Part shown: piece by piece, positions 6,992-15,553 of the stretch
How positions within the stretch are numbered: the first letter of the stretch is position 1
Layout: the number at the start of each line of letters is the position of its first letter
Source: SSC4 sp964443225
Lineage (GTDB): Bacteria; Chloroflexota; Anaerolineae; SSC4; Amarolineaceae
Direction of reading: 5' to 3'
Length of the DNA: 64,000 nucleotides
Assembly: GCA_964443225.1 (NCBI GenBank)
Contig: CAYUCC010000003.1
Span: 60,098-124,097, forward strand
The notes under the pieces: generated by a model
The model's input: only the letters and a program-made list of their open reading frames with translations
Told to the model about the DNA's origin: nothing
Database searches by the model: none
Position numbers and translations under genes: made by a program

Positions 6992-9685
6992 GTGCTTCGA
7001 CTTGCCTCGTCTATCATGCTGGTCGTGATCATGCTGCTTACCCTGATCATGCCCATCGCCGCCGCACCGGCGGCAGCACCCGTCCCGCAAGGGCCCGACA
7101 CGACGCCGGGCTACGGTGTCTTCCGCGGTCTCAGCACCGCCGTCAAGTTCGACATCTCACCGCCGCTGCGCGAGATCACACCGATCGAGGCCAAACCCGG
7201 CTTCGTCGAAGTGCCCGAACGCGCCACCGGCCTGGAAGGTGCCTTCGGCCCGCAGGATGCCGATGCCGCCCTGCAGACCAGCTACGGCCCGGGTCTCATC
7301 CCGGCACCCATCGTCAGCTTCGACGGTCCCGGTAACATCTCCGGTGTCTCCCCGCCCGACCCGGTGGGTGACGTCGGCCCCAACCACTACGTGGCGATGA
7401 GCAACCTGTCGTTCCAGATCTTCGACAAGCTGGGCAACTCGCTCTACGGCCCTGCCCTCAACAACACCCTGTGGGCAGGCTTCGGCGGCGACTGCCAGAC
7501 CGACAACTCGGGCGACCCGATCGTGCTGCACGACCAGATCGCCGACCGCTGGATGCTGAGCCAGTTCACGGCGTCGGGTCCCACCTACTTCAACTGTGTG
7601 GCCGTCTCGCAGACTTCAGACCCCACCGGCTCCTACTACCGCTGGGCCTTCAGCACCGGCAGCAACTTCCCCGACTATCCCAAGTACGGGTTCTGGCCGG
7701 ATGCGCTGTACATCAGCACACGTGAATTCGCCGGTGGCTCGACCTTCGCCGGCATCGGCGCGTATGCGGTCAAGCGCAGCGACCTGATCTCCGGTAACCC
7801 GGCCGCCCAGGTGATTTCCTTCCTGGCCACGACCGCCTCAGCCGGCGGCGCCTTCAACATCGGCGACGGCCTGCTGCCCTCGGACCTGGATGGCTCGACC
7901 CTGCCGCCGGCGGGTTCGCCCAACTACTTCATGGGCTCGATGGACAACGGTGGCTCCTACGGCGCACCGCAGGACGCCCTGACGCTGTGGAAGTTCACGG
8001 CTGACTTTACCACGCCAGCCAACTCCAGCTTCGTCCTGGCCAATACGATCCCGATCGCGGCCTACGATACGATCTTCCCCTGTACGCCGACGTCGCGTAA
8101 CTGCATCCCGCAGCCCGGCACGACGAACAAGATCGACATCCTGTCGTACCGCCAGCGCCCAACGCACCGCCTGGCCTACCGCAACTTCGGCACGCACGAA
8201 TCGCTCGTCACCAACCAGTCGGTCGAAGCCGCCACCAACATGGCCGGCATCCGCTGGTGGGAAATCCGCAGCCCCAACAGCAACCCGGTCCTCTACCAGG
8301 ACAGCACCTACGCCCCTGGCACCCAGGACACGATTCACCGCTGGATGGGCTCGATTGCCCAGGACAGCGCGGGCAACATGGCCCTCGGTTACAGCGCCTC
8401 CAACGGCACCACCACCTACCCCAGCTCGTGGTACACCGGCCGCCTGGCGGCGGATCCACTGAACACCATGCCGCAGGGTGAGGGTCAGATCATCAACGGT
8501 ACCGGCTCACAGACCGGCAGCGGTCGCTGGGGTGACTACACCTCGATGAATGTCGACCCGGTGGACGACTGCACCTTCTGGTACGTCAACGAGTGGGTAC
8601 CGACGACCTCGTCGGTCGGCTGGCGCCTGCGCATCGGTGCATTCCGCTTCCCAGGCTGCAGCGGGCCGGCCGGTCCGTCCATCTCCCTGGTCAAGACCGT
8701 CGGCACGACGGCGGGTGTCTGCGCCAATACCAGCAACATCACGGTCCCGCAGGGCACCACCGTCTACTACTGCTACACCGTCACCAACACCGGTGACACG
8801 GCATTTGGCCTGCACACCCTGACCGATGACGTGCTCGGCACGATCTTCTCGGGCCTGGCCTACAACCTCGCCCCTGGTGCCAGCGTCAACACGGTCCAGG
8901 CCGGGCTGTCGATTCCCTACGTCGCCAACGCCAACACAACCAACGTTGGCACCTGGCTGGCCTACAATGCGGGTGGCGCGCAGGCAACGGCGACCAGCAC
9001 GGCAGTCGTCAACGTCGTCCCGCCGCGCTGCCCCGTCGGCAGCCACGAAGTGACGCTGGTCACCGAGGGCTTCGAGGGCAGCTTCCCGCCCGCCGGCTGG
9101 GTCGTGGCCAACAGCACCACCGGCTGCACAGGCATTCCTGACTGGACCAACACCGATCCTGGCGCCCGCGGCAACCTGACCGGTGGCAGCGGCCTCTTCG
9201 CCGTCGCCGACAGCGATGACTGCGGCAGCAGCGTGGCCATGAACGCCCAGATGTGGTCACCGGTGCTGAACCTGAGCACCTTCACCACGCCGCGCGTCAG
9301 CTTCGCGTACGACTACAACGACCTCGGCTCGGCCGACTCGGCTGCACTGGACTTCAGCACCGACGGCGGCTCGACCTGGGCCAACATCAACACCTGGACC
9401 ACGGATGCGCGTGGCCCGGCCACCTACGAGAACACCTTCGGGGCCGATGGCCAGGCCAACACCGTCGTGCGCTGGCACTACATCGCCGGTTGGGACTGGT
9501 GGTGGGAGGTCGATGACGTGACCATCACCGCCTGCGAGCCTGACACCCCGACCGCCGTCGACATGAGCAGCGTGGAAGCCAGCCCGGTCGCCCCGGTGAC
9601 CAGCGTGCCCTGGGCTGCCATCCCGGCTGTCCTGGCCGCGTTGGCGGGCGCCGGCTTCGTCCTGCGCCGGCGCATGGCCCGGTAA
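6992..9685 (+). CDS. Large exported protein with C-terminal helix-RRR anchor (paralogue of 15554-18505)
   Basis: An 897-aa secreted or surface protein of unknown activity. The GTG at 6992 is chosen because AAGGAGG sits 5 nt before it and because it leads straight into a signal peptide (LASSIMLVVIMLLTLIMPIAAAP). The main domain (about residues 90-560) is shared with the protein at 15554-18505: GDVGPNHYV, GDPIVLHDQIADRW, FPDYPKYGFW, RLAYRNFGTHE and DDCTFW recur in order. A DUF11-like/conserved repeat segment follows (SLVKTVGTTAGVC, VYYCYTVTNTGD), then a MAM/jelly-roll-like domain (EGFEGSFPPAGW ... WDWWWEVDDVTITAC). It ends with PTAVDM, a hydrophobic helix and RRRMAR, like a cell-surface sorting tail without LPXTG. 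Confidence 0.85.
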   Translation: MLRLASSIMLVVIMLLTLIMPIAAAPAAAPVPQGPDTTPGYGVFRGLSTAVKFDISPPLREITPIEAKPGFVEVPERATGLEGAFGPQDADAALQTSYGPGLIPAPIVSFDGPGNISGVSPPDPVGDVGPNHYVAMSNLSFQIFDKLGNSLYGPALNNTLWAGFGGDCQTDNSGDPIVLHDQIADRWMLSQFTASGPTYFNCVAVSQTSDPTGSYYRWAFSTGSNFPDYPKYGFWPDALYISTREFAGGSTFAGIGAYAVKRSDLISGNPAAQVISFLATTASAGGAFNIGDGLLPSDLDGSTLPPAGSPNYFMGSMDNGGSYGAPQDALTLWKFTADFTTPANSSFVLANTIPIAAYDTIFPCTPTSRNCIPQPGTTNKIDILSYRQRPTHRLAYRNFGTHESLVTNQSVEAATNMAGIRWWEIRSPNSNPVLYQDSTYAPGTQDTIHRWMGSIAQDSAGNMALGYSASNGTTTYPSSWYTGRLAADPLNTMPQGEGQIINGTGSQTGSGRWGDYTSMNVDPVDDCTFWYVNEWVPTTSSVGWRLRIGAFRFPGCSGPAGPSISLVKTVGTTAGVCANTSNITVPQGTTVYYCYTVTNTGDTAFGLHTLTDDVLGTIFSGLAYNLAPGASVNTVQAGLSIPYVANANTTNVGTWLAYNAGGAQATATSTAVVNVVPPRCPVGSHEVTLVTEGFEGSFPPAGWVVANSTTGCTGIPDWTNTDPGARGNLTGGSGLFAVADSDDCGSSVAMNAQMWSPVLNLSTFTTPRVSFAYDYNDLGSADSAALDFSTDGGSTWANINTWTTDARGPATYENTFGADGQANTVVRWHYIAGWDWWWEVDDVTITACEPDTPTAVDMSSVEASPVAPVTSVPWAAIPAVLAALAGAGFVLRRRMAR

Positions 9686-9699
9686 ATTCCGTTCTTCAC

Positions 9700-9729
9700 G
9701 CCTGCGCCCCCATAACTGAGGGCGCAGGC
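9700..9729 (+). terminator. Stem-loop after exported protein gene
   Basis: A perfect 10-bp stem (GCCTGCGCCC / GGGCGCAGGC) with a 10-nt loop begins 14 nt after the stop. No U-tract follows, so it is a possible rho-independent-like or mRNA-stabilising hairpin. A homologous stem follows the paralogue, at 18517-18550. Confidence 0.5.
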
Positions 9730-9742
9730 ATATAAAACAGGT

Positions 9743-9777
9743 GAGGGCAGGCAGGCGAAGTTCGCCTGCCTGCCCTC
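9743..9777. terminator. 17-bp perfect palindromic hairpin
   Basis: A 17-bp perfect inverted repeat (GAGGGCAGGCAGGCGAA and its complement) around a single central G. It lies between convergent genes and is followed by a T-poor stretch. It is likely a strong bidirectional transcription block or a dispersed palindrome. Confidence 0.5.
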
Positions 9778-9858
9778 CGTCTTATGGATTGCGGTTCGGC
9801 CGCTGTGTAGGGCATTACCATGGTCAGCCGGAGCCGAGCTGGTGCTCGGCGCTCCCCG

Positions 9859-10120
9859 CCATCCGTTCAATCCGCTCCCCGAATCCGTTGACAGCCATCC
9901 GCTCAATCCGTTCCCCGAATCCGTTGACAGTAATCCGCTCAATCCGTTCCCCGAATCCGTTGACAGCCATCCGCTCAATCCGTTCCCCGAATCCGTTGAC
10001 AGCAATCCGCTCAATCCGCTCCCCGAATCCGTTGACAGCAATCCGTTCAATCCGCTCCCCGAATCCGTTGACAGCCATCCGCTCAATCCGTTCCCCGAAT
10101 CCGTTGACAGTAATCCGCTC
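9859..10120. repeat. 36-bp direct tandem repeat, 7 full units plus 10 nt
   Basis: Units begin at 9859, 9895, 9931, 9967, 10003, 10039 and 10075, with a partial one at 10111-10120. They are identical apart from a variable dinucleotide (CC, TA or CA) and C/T changes at two positions. Each unit contains three copies of AATCCG or ATCCG and a TTGACAG box. There are no spacers, so it is not a CRISPR. The array runs directly into the heptamer that holds the stop of the acyl-CoA dehydrogenase. A degraded copy of the same unit lies at 32727-32826. It is open in several frames, but only because 36 is divisible by three; I see no support for a protein. Confidence 0.95.
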
Positions 10121-10121
10121 C

Positions 10122-11816
10122 CTACTCCCTCATCGCATACGCGTCGCGCAGCCCAAACACTTCCTGCCAAACTCCCTGGTAGCGTGCGGCATCGAACGCC
10201 GGCTTGCGCAGCATGCGCTGGCAAAAGGCCATCTGCGGCTCGGTGCTGCCCGGTTTGCTGTAGAGCTGCAGGGCATAACGTGACACGTCCCGCACCATGA
10301 AGTCGAAGATCTGGTCGACCAGGCTGGGCGGTACCTGGTAGATTTCGGCGTTCTCCAGGATCAGCTGCGCATAGACGACCTGGGCAAAAAGCTCACCCAC
10401 CGCCAGGATGAAGTCGGTGTTGCGCACCTGCGCCTCGCTGGGCGTGGCCCGCGCCAGGAACTCCTTGAAGACGGCGACCTGTTCCTTGAACACGTTGACG
10501 TTCGGCAGGTCGAAGCGGTCGAAGACCGGGTTGTAGTCGTGAAAACGTATTTTGCCCAGGCCGCGCGCCGGACCCTGGTTGAACAAAAAGTCGTCGTTGA
10601 CCGCGTCGTCGCGGCGCGGTACCGGCGGGTACGCCATCGGGTTGAAGAAGTAGTTCGGCATGAACTTGACGATCAGCGCGATGTTGACGTGCACGGTACC
10701 CTCGAGCTTGGGCAGGGCACGGATGTCGCGTGCCGCCATTTCGAAGTAGGTGTCGCGCTCGAATCCTTTGGCGGCGATCACGTCCCACAGCAGATCGATC
10801 ACCTCTTCACCCTGCGTCGTTACCTTCATCTTGACCAGCGGGTTGTACAGCAGGTAACGCCGGTCCGACGGTGATGCCGAGCGCAGGTAGTCGGCGGCAC
10901 GCAGGGCAAACAGCTTCATGGCCACCAGGCGCGCATAGGCGTCGGTGAACATCTGCTGCACGTGCGGAAAATCGGTGACGGTCATGCCGTAGAGGTGACG
11001 GTACGCTGCGTGGTGGATCGCTTCGTACAGGGCATGCGTGCAAATGCCGATCGACGCCCAGCCCAGGTTGTACTTGCCGATGTTGACCGTGTTCAGTGAG
11101 GCATCCCAGGCCTCCTGCCCGGTCGAGAGGATGTCGGCCTCGTTGATGGGGTAATCGTGCAGGTTGAATTCGGCCACGTAAGACTGGCTGGCCACCACGT
11201 TGCGCACGCACTCGTACGCCGGGTGCTGAGAGTCAACGGCGAAGAAGACGTACTCCTGCGTATCGGCAAACTTGCCGAAGGTGGAAACCAGCGCGGCCTG
11301 GTTGCCGTTGCCGATGTAGTACTTGTCACCGCGCGCCCGGAACGTGCCATCTCCGTTGGGGATGAGCAGCATGTCGGTGCTGTAGATGTCGGCCCCGTGC
11401 TCCTTTTCCGACAGGCCAAAGGCAAAGATGCCCCCCGCCTGCAGCCGCCGCGCAGCCTCCTGCTTGAGCGCCGCGTTGGCGCTCATCCAAAGCGGGCCCA
11501 GGCCAAGAATTGTCACCTGCCAGGTGTACCAGTAGGGCAGCCCGTAGAAGCCCAGGATCTCGTTGAACTCACAGTTGCGCCAGGTATCCCAGCGCGTTTC
11601 GGCATCACCCAGCCCGGCGGGGGTCAGCAGGGTGGCAAAGATGCCTTCCCGTCCGATGAAGTCGAGAAAATCGGCATACCAGACGTGATCGTAATCATCG
11701 GCCTTGAGCCGGCGTTTCCCTTTTTCTTCGAAGAAGTCGACCGTTTTGCGCATGATGGCGCGCGAACGCTCATCCGGGTAATAACGGTCGAGGTGGCGCG
11801 GGTTGAATAGAATCAT
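10122..11816 (-). CDS. Acyl-CoA dehydrogenase family protein
   Basis: A 564-aa flavoprotein of the acyl-CoA dehydrogenase/oxidase superfamily, larger than the usual 380 aa. It would insert a double bond in an acyl-CoA or act on a related thioester. The ATG at 11816 is preferred over more upstream starts because AGAGGA lies 5 nt before it and the family-like sequence begins with MILFNPRHLDRYYPDE. The middle beta domain shows FGLSEKEHGADIYST, matching the FAD/substrate loop, and the C-terminal helical bundle includes GKYNLGWASIGICTHALYEAIHHAAYRH and KGFERDTYFEMAARDIRALPKLEGTVHVN, the typical flavin-contact and end-helix region. The final codons ATG AGG GAG TAG fall in a GGGAGTAG heptamer. The substrate is unknown. 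It stands alone, convergent with the exported protein upstream. Confidence 0.85.
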   Translation of the reverse strand: MILFNPRHLDRYYPDERSRAIMRKTVDFFEEKGKRRLKADDYDHVWYADFLDFIGREGIFATLLTPAGLGDAETRWDTWRNCEFNEILGFYGLPYWYTWQVTILGLGPLWMSANAALKQEAARRLQAGGIFAFGLSEKEHGADIYSTDMLLIPNGDGTFRARGDKYYIGNGNQAALVSTFGKFADTQEYVFFAVDSQHPAYECVRNVVASQSYVAEFNLHDYPINEADILSTGQEAWDASLNTVNIGKYNLGWASIGICTHALYEAIHHAAYRHLYGMTVTDFPHVQQMFTDAYARLVAMKLFALRAADYLRSASPSDRRYLLYNPLVKMKVTTQGEEVIDLLWDVIAAKGFERDTYFEMAARDIRALPKLEGTVHVNIALIVKFMPNYFFNPMAYPPVPRRDDAVNDDFLFNQGPARGLGKIRFHDYNPVFDRFDLPNVNVFKEQVAVFKEFLARATPSEAQVRNTDFILAVGELFAQVVYAQLILENAEIYQVPPSLVDQIFDFMVRDVSRYALQLYSKPGSTEPQMAFCQRMLRKPAFDAARYQGVWQEVFGLRDAYAMRE

Positions 11817-12004
11817 AAAAATCCTCTGTGATCTCTGTATCCTGCCAGGTAACTTCGACAGAATTATCTGCCCAAGTGCACAGACCTGCAAATAACGGTG
11901 CGTCCAACTCATCGCCTTGGGCCACAAGCTTGACTTCACCCTGGCCAACAGCCTGTCGGAGAGTCGTCGCTTTGCGACAGGCGAGATTGTGATATACTGG
12001 AGGT

Positions 12005-12274
12005 ATGATCAGCGAATTCAAAACGGTTGACTACGAAGCGGCTCTCGATCAGACCATCCGTCTGTGGGAAGCCCTGCCGGCGAGCCATCTGGCTCGGTTC
12101 ACTCTTGACGTGGTCGCCGAGCTGGATTTCGCACTGATCTGTGGGCGCTGCGGTTCCAGCGGTGGCGAAACCTATGCGCCAGAAGTATTGGTGGCGTTGT
12201 TGTTCTACGGTTACACCACCGGTGTATTCAGTTCTCGCATAATCGGCAGCGGGTGGCTCGACTGTGCGCGATAA
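12005..12274 (+). pseudogene. N-terminal remnant of an IS1182/IS5-type transposase
   Basis: About 80 residues match the N-terminal DUF772-like part of IS1182-family transposases: a ..LPASHLARFTLDVVAELDF.. opening, then YAPEVLVALLFYGYTTGVFSSR. The family normally continues for another 350 aa or so, but here the similarity ends after SSRII (about 12241) and the frame stops at 12272. A TTTGCG-N16-TATACT-like promoter and a GGAGG site still precede the ATG. No inverted repeats or target duplications were found. It is a dead fragment that abuts the ABC importer genes. Confidence 0.75.
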
Positions 12275-13322
12275 CCTGTGGCTCGCTTACCGGCCAGGCA
12301 GCGAGCTCAGGCATGGCCGCGCCCACGCCGAGGATCTGCAAGCGGGTGATCAAACACCGCTGTTCGATCCGCACCATCAGGCGTCGACAAATCGACAGCC
12401 CATCCGCTCGCCAAAACCGCACAGCGCCCCACGCCCGAAACTCTGGCCGCTCTCCGACTACGACACCCAGGTCCGCCTGTTTTTGATTCCTTTTTTTCTG
12501 GGCTCGTTCTTTCTGATCGTCCTGCCAGCCCTGATTACGGTGGGCATCGCTTTCACCAGGTACAACGCCATCCAACCACCGACCTGGACAGGCCTGGACA
12601 ACTTCCGGATGCTCCTGGCCTCGCCGCTGGCGCGGCTGTCACTCCGCATCTCGCTGCAGTTTATTTTCCTGGCTGTGCCGCTGCGTTTGCTGGGGGCACT
12701 GCTGATGGCGCTCCTGCTCCAGGCGCGCGGCCGGTTGTTCGGTGGACTGCGGGCGGCGGTCTATCTGCCGACGATCCTACCCGAAGGCGCCTTTGCGCTC
12801 ATCTGGTTGTGGATTCTCAATCCTCTGTACGGTCCGCTGAACGCTGTGTTGGGCACCCTGGGCCTGCCTACCCCTGACTGGCTGCTCGATCCGTCGACAG
12901 CTCGCATGAGTTTCGTGCTGATGGCGCTGTTCACAATTGGCGAGGGCATGGTGGTGCTGTTGATTGGCCTCAAGACCATTCCCAGGGTTTATTACGAAGT
13001 CGCCCGAGTCGACGGCGCCAATGCCTGGCAGTCTTTCCTGCGCATCACCCTGCCGCTGCTGACGCCGTGGCTGCTGATTCTGACGTTCCGCGATATCGTG
13101 GTCAGCCTGCAGAATACGTTTACGCCTTCCTTCGTCATGACCTACGGCGGTCCCTATTACGCCACGACGTTCGTGCCGCTGCTGCTGTTCGAATTGGCGT
13201 TCGATCGCTTCGATTTCGGCGCAGCCGCGGCGATGACGGTCGTGCTCTACCTCCTGACGACCCTGTTGGTGATCGGTATCGTGAACGTGGTGGGATTGAA
13301 CCGTCATGATGACGTTGTCTGA
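12264..13322 (+). CDS. Sugar ABC transporter permease (MalF/UgpA-like)
   Basis: Membrane permease of a carbohydrate importer (CUT1 type). Six hydrophobic segments run from about residue 72 (VRLFLIPFFLGSFFLIVLPAL) to the end. The cytoplasmic EAA loop that docks the ATPase is YEVARVDGANAWQSFLRITLPLL (EAA---G motif), about residue 239 onward. The true start is unclear. The frame is open from a GTG at 12264, but the first 60 residues are low-complexity and unlike the family, and no ATG lies before the first helix. The transposase remnant ends here, so the native 5' end may have been replaced. It overlaps the next permease by 17 nt. Confidence 0.85.
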   Translation: MRDNLWLAYRPGSELRHGRAHAEDLQAGDQTPLFDPHHQASTNRQPIRSPKPHSAPRPKLWPLSDYDTQVRLFLIPFFLGSFFLIVLPALITVGIAFTRYNAIQPPTWTGLDNFRMLLASPLARLSLRISLQFIFLAVPLRLLGALLMALLLQARGRLFGGLRAAVYLPTILPEGAFALIWLWILNPLYGPLNAVLGTLGLPTPDWLLDPSTARMSFVLMALFTIGEGMVVLLIGLKTIPRVYYEVARVDGANAWQSFLRITLPLLTPWLLILTFRDIVVSLQNTFTPSFVMTYGGPYYATTFVPLLLFELAFDRFDFGAAAAMTVVLYLLTTLLVIGIVNVVGLNRHDDVV

Positions 13323-14232
13323 ATCACCGGCCGGGCAGCCGCCAACGCCACCTGTGGATGGCCCGCCACGTCCGCCGCGGGTGCCTCTGGCGCGGGCCAG
13401 GCGTGCCCGGGGCCGGCACCTCGTCCTGGCGGTCATCGGTGCGGCCATGGCGATCGTGTTCGTGCTGCCGCTGTTCTGGATGGCGGTCGTGTCGCTGCGC
13501 CCGGTGGGCCTGCCGCCGCCGCGTACCGTCGAGTGGTGGCCCGCCGACCCGCAGTGGGGCAATTACGTCGAGATTTTTCGCCAGGTACCGCTGGCCCGCT
13601 ACCTGCTCAACTCGGTGTTGGTGGTGGCGGTGTCGGTACCGCTGACGCTGTTGACGGCGTCCCTGGGCGGATTCGGTCTCTCACAGCTGCGTGATCCCTG
13701 GCGCCAGCGCCTGGTGATCGCCACTGTGTTTTTGCTCATGGTACCCCCGTCGGCCGTCTGGCTGTTCCGTTACCAGATGCTGAGCTGGACGGGCCTGCTC
13801 ACCACGCTGTGGTCGTTGATCCTGCCGGCCTTTGCGGGCGGCGGACCACTGCTGGTATTGATCTTCTTCTGGACGTTTCGACGCACGCCGATGGAAATGT
13901 ATGAGGCTGCCCGGCTCGATGGCGCGGGCGCCTGGTCCGCTTATTGGCACCTTGCGCTGCCCATAGCCAGGCCGGCCGTCGTCGCCGTCGCGGTGTTGGC
14001 CTTCGTTCTGTTCTGGAACGACTTCACCAACCCGGTGCTGTACCTGTACCGGCCGCAAACTTACACACTGCCGATTGGGGTACAGATCCTGAAGCAGCTC
14101 GATGCGACGAACTGGCCGTTGTTGATGGCCGGGGCCACTTTTATGACCGTTCCGGTGATTGTGTTATTCTTTGTGCTGCAGCCGCTCTTTCTGAGCGATC
14201 ATTCAATTGACTCGTTGTTGGAGAAAGGGTAA
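13306..14232 (+). CDS. Sugar ABC transporter permease (MalG/UgpE-like)
   Basis: Second permease of the same CUT1 importer, 308 aa with six membrane segments after a proline-rich cytosolic N-terminus (about 40 aa). The EAA loop is YEAARLDGAGAWSAYWHLALPIARP, and the family end (VPVIVLFFVLQPLFL..SIDSLLEKG) is intact. The ATG at 13306 (a second lies at 13309) sits inside the end of the first permease gene, so translation is coupled. Its TAA overlaps the ATG of the binding-protein gene by one base (TAATG). Confidence 0.93.
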   Translation: MMTLSESPAGQPPTPPVDGPPRPPRVPLARARRARGRHLVLAVIGAAMAIVFVLPLFWMAVVSLRPVGLPPPRTVEWWPADPQWGNYVEIFRQVPLARYLLNSVLVVAVSVPLTLLTASLGGFGLSQLRDPWRQRLVIATVFLLMVPPSAVWLFRYQMLSWTGLLTTLWSLILPAFAGGGPLLVLIFFWTFRRTPMEMYEAARLDGAGAWSAYWHLALPIARPAVVAVAVLAFVLFWNDFTNPVLYLYRPQTYTLPIGVQILKQLDATNWPLLMAGATFMTVPVIVLFFVLQPLFLSDHSIDSLLEKG

Positions 14233-15515
14233 TGCGGAAACTTTCGCTACTGCGGCTGTGGGTTGCCTTGTCGGCCGTGTTGTTCATCGCAGGCTGTGCA
14301 GCTGCGCCACGTCCGCACGCAACGTCGTTCATGGTCTTTGGCAGCAAGGAGGAGTACGCGGCTTACCAAACGCTCGTAGACGCTTTCCGCGCCGCAAACC
14401 CGGACTACGAGGTGGAATTACGCTACATGCCGGACGATGCCGACTATCGCCGCCGGCTGGCAGCGGATTTCTCCGCCGGTGTGCCAGCCGATGTGATGCT
14501 GCTCAACTACCGGCGGATCGCGCCGTTCGCCGATGAAGGCGCGCTGGCGGCCGTCGGGCCATACCTGGCCAAGAGCACCGTGATCCAGGAAACGGACTTC
14601 TATCAGCCCGCACTGGCGGCGTTTCGTTACCAGGGCGAGCTGTGGTGTATTCCACAGAACGTCTCCAGCCTGGTCGTCTATTACAACAAGGCGCTGTTCG
14701 ACGCAGCCGGCGTGGCCTATCCTGCCGACGATTGGACATGGGCCGATTTCGTGACTGCGGCCCAGGCGCTGACCGCGGACAGGAACGGCGACGGTGTCAC
14801 CGATCAATACGGCGTTGGCATCGACCCCGTCCTCTATCGCCTGGCTCCTTTCATCTGGCAGGCCGGCGGCGAGCTGGTTGACAATCCCGCCAACCCCACG
14901 CGCCTCAGCCTGGACGGTGCAGCCGCGCAGGAGGCGTTCCAGTGGTTCGTTGATCTGCAAACCACGCAGCACGTCGTTCCCGACGCAGCCGCAGAGGCTG
15001 CCCAGGACAGCGAGAGCCGTTTCATCAGCGGCACGACGGGCATGTATTTCGACAGCCGGCGGGCGGTGCCTACCATGCGCACCATCCAGGATTTCGATTG
15101 GGATGTGGCACCCCTGCCTCGCACGGACCGGCCGGCCAGTGTATTGCATAGCGATGGCTATTGCCTGGCTGGCAAGAGCAAAGACAAGGAGGCCGCCTGG
15201 AAATTCATCGAGTACGCTAATTCACCACAAGGTCAGGCAATCGTCGCGCGCAGTGGTCGCACGGTACCCTCCCTGCGATCGGTCGCCGAGTCCTCCGATT
15301 TCCTGGCTCCCAATCAGAAGCCAGCCCACAGCCAGGTCTGGCTCGACGCCGTGCCAACGCTGCGCACCGTGCCTGTCATGTCCAACTGGCCCGCGATCGA
15401 AGACGCCGTCAGCCAGGAGATCGAGCGGGCCTTCTATGGACAGGCGCCGGTTGCGGAAGCCGCCGCAGCCGCGGCCGCGTTGACGCAGTCCCTTTTCCCT
15501 CAAGCCACCCCCTGA
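14232..15515 (+). CDS. Sugar ABC transporter substrate-binding lipoprotein
   Basis: A 427-aa extracellular solute-binding protein, family 1 (maltose/multiple-sugar type). The lipobox is FIAGC with the lipidated Cys at residue 22, so it is tethered to the membrane. Family features are PADVMLLNYRRIAPFADEGAL (about residue 85), WCIPQNVSSLVVYYNK (hinge region, about 137), DWTWADFVTAAQAL, and the late HSDGYCLAGKSKDKEAAWKFIEYANSPQGQ segment. The ligand cannot be predicted. The order permease-permease-binding protein is the reverse of the common layout. No ATPase gene lies in the cluster, so a shared MsmX/UgpC-type ATPase elsewhere is expected. Confidence 0.93.
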   Translation: MRKLSLLRLWVALSAVLFIAGCAAAPRPHATSFMVFGSKEEYAAYQTLVDAFRAANPDYEVELRYMPDDADYRRRLAADFSAGVPADVMLLNYRRIAPFADEGALAAVGPYLAKSTVIQETDFYQPALAAFRYQGELWCIPQNVSSLVVYYNKALFDAAGVAYPADDWTWADFVTAAQALTADRNGDGVTDQYGVGIDPVLYRLAPFIWQAGGELVDNPANPTRLSLDGAAAQEAFQWFVDLQTTQHVVPDAAAEAAQDSESRFISGTTGMYFDSRRAVPTMRTIQDFDWDVAPLPRTDRPASVLHSDGYCLAGKSKDKEAAWKFIEYANSPQGQAIVARSGRTVPSLRSVAESSDFLAPNQKPAHSQVWLDAVPTLRTVPVMSNWPAIEDAVSQEIERAFYGQAPVAEAAAAAAALTQSLFPQATP

Positions 15516-15553
15516 GGGTGCTGCAACCTTTTTTGTGAGTAGGAGGAACAATA

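Noticed and set aside
9859..10120. CRISPR-like array with 36-bp repeats
   Set aside because: The units are contiguous with no unique spacers, and no cas genes are near.
9741..10300. Open frames through the 36-bp repeats on both strands
   Set aside because: They exist only because 36 is divisible by three. The peptides are pure repeats without start or ribosome site.
11770..12021. Small minus-strand open frame before the acyl-CoA dehydrogenase
   Set aside because: It has a plausible composition (GEVKLVAQGDELDAPLFAG), but it overlaps the dehydrogenase start and the transposase remnant and has no ribosome site that I could find. I could not tell coding from chance.
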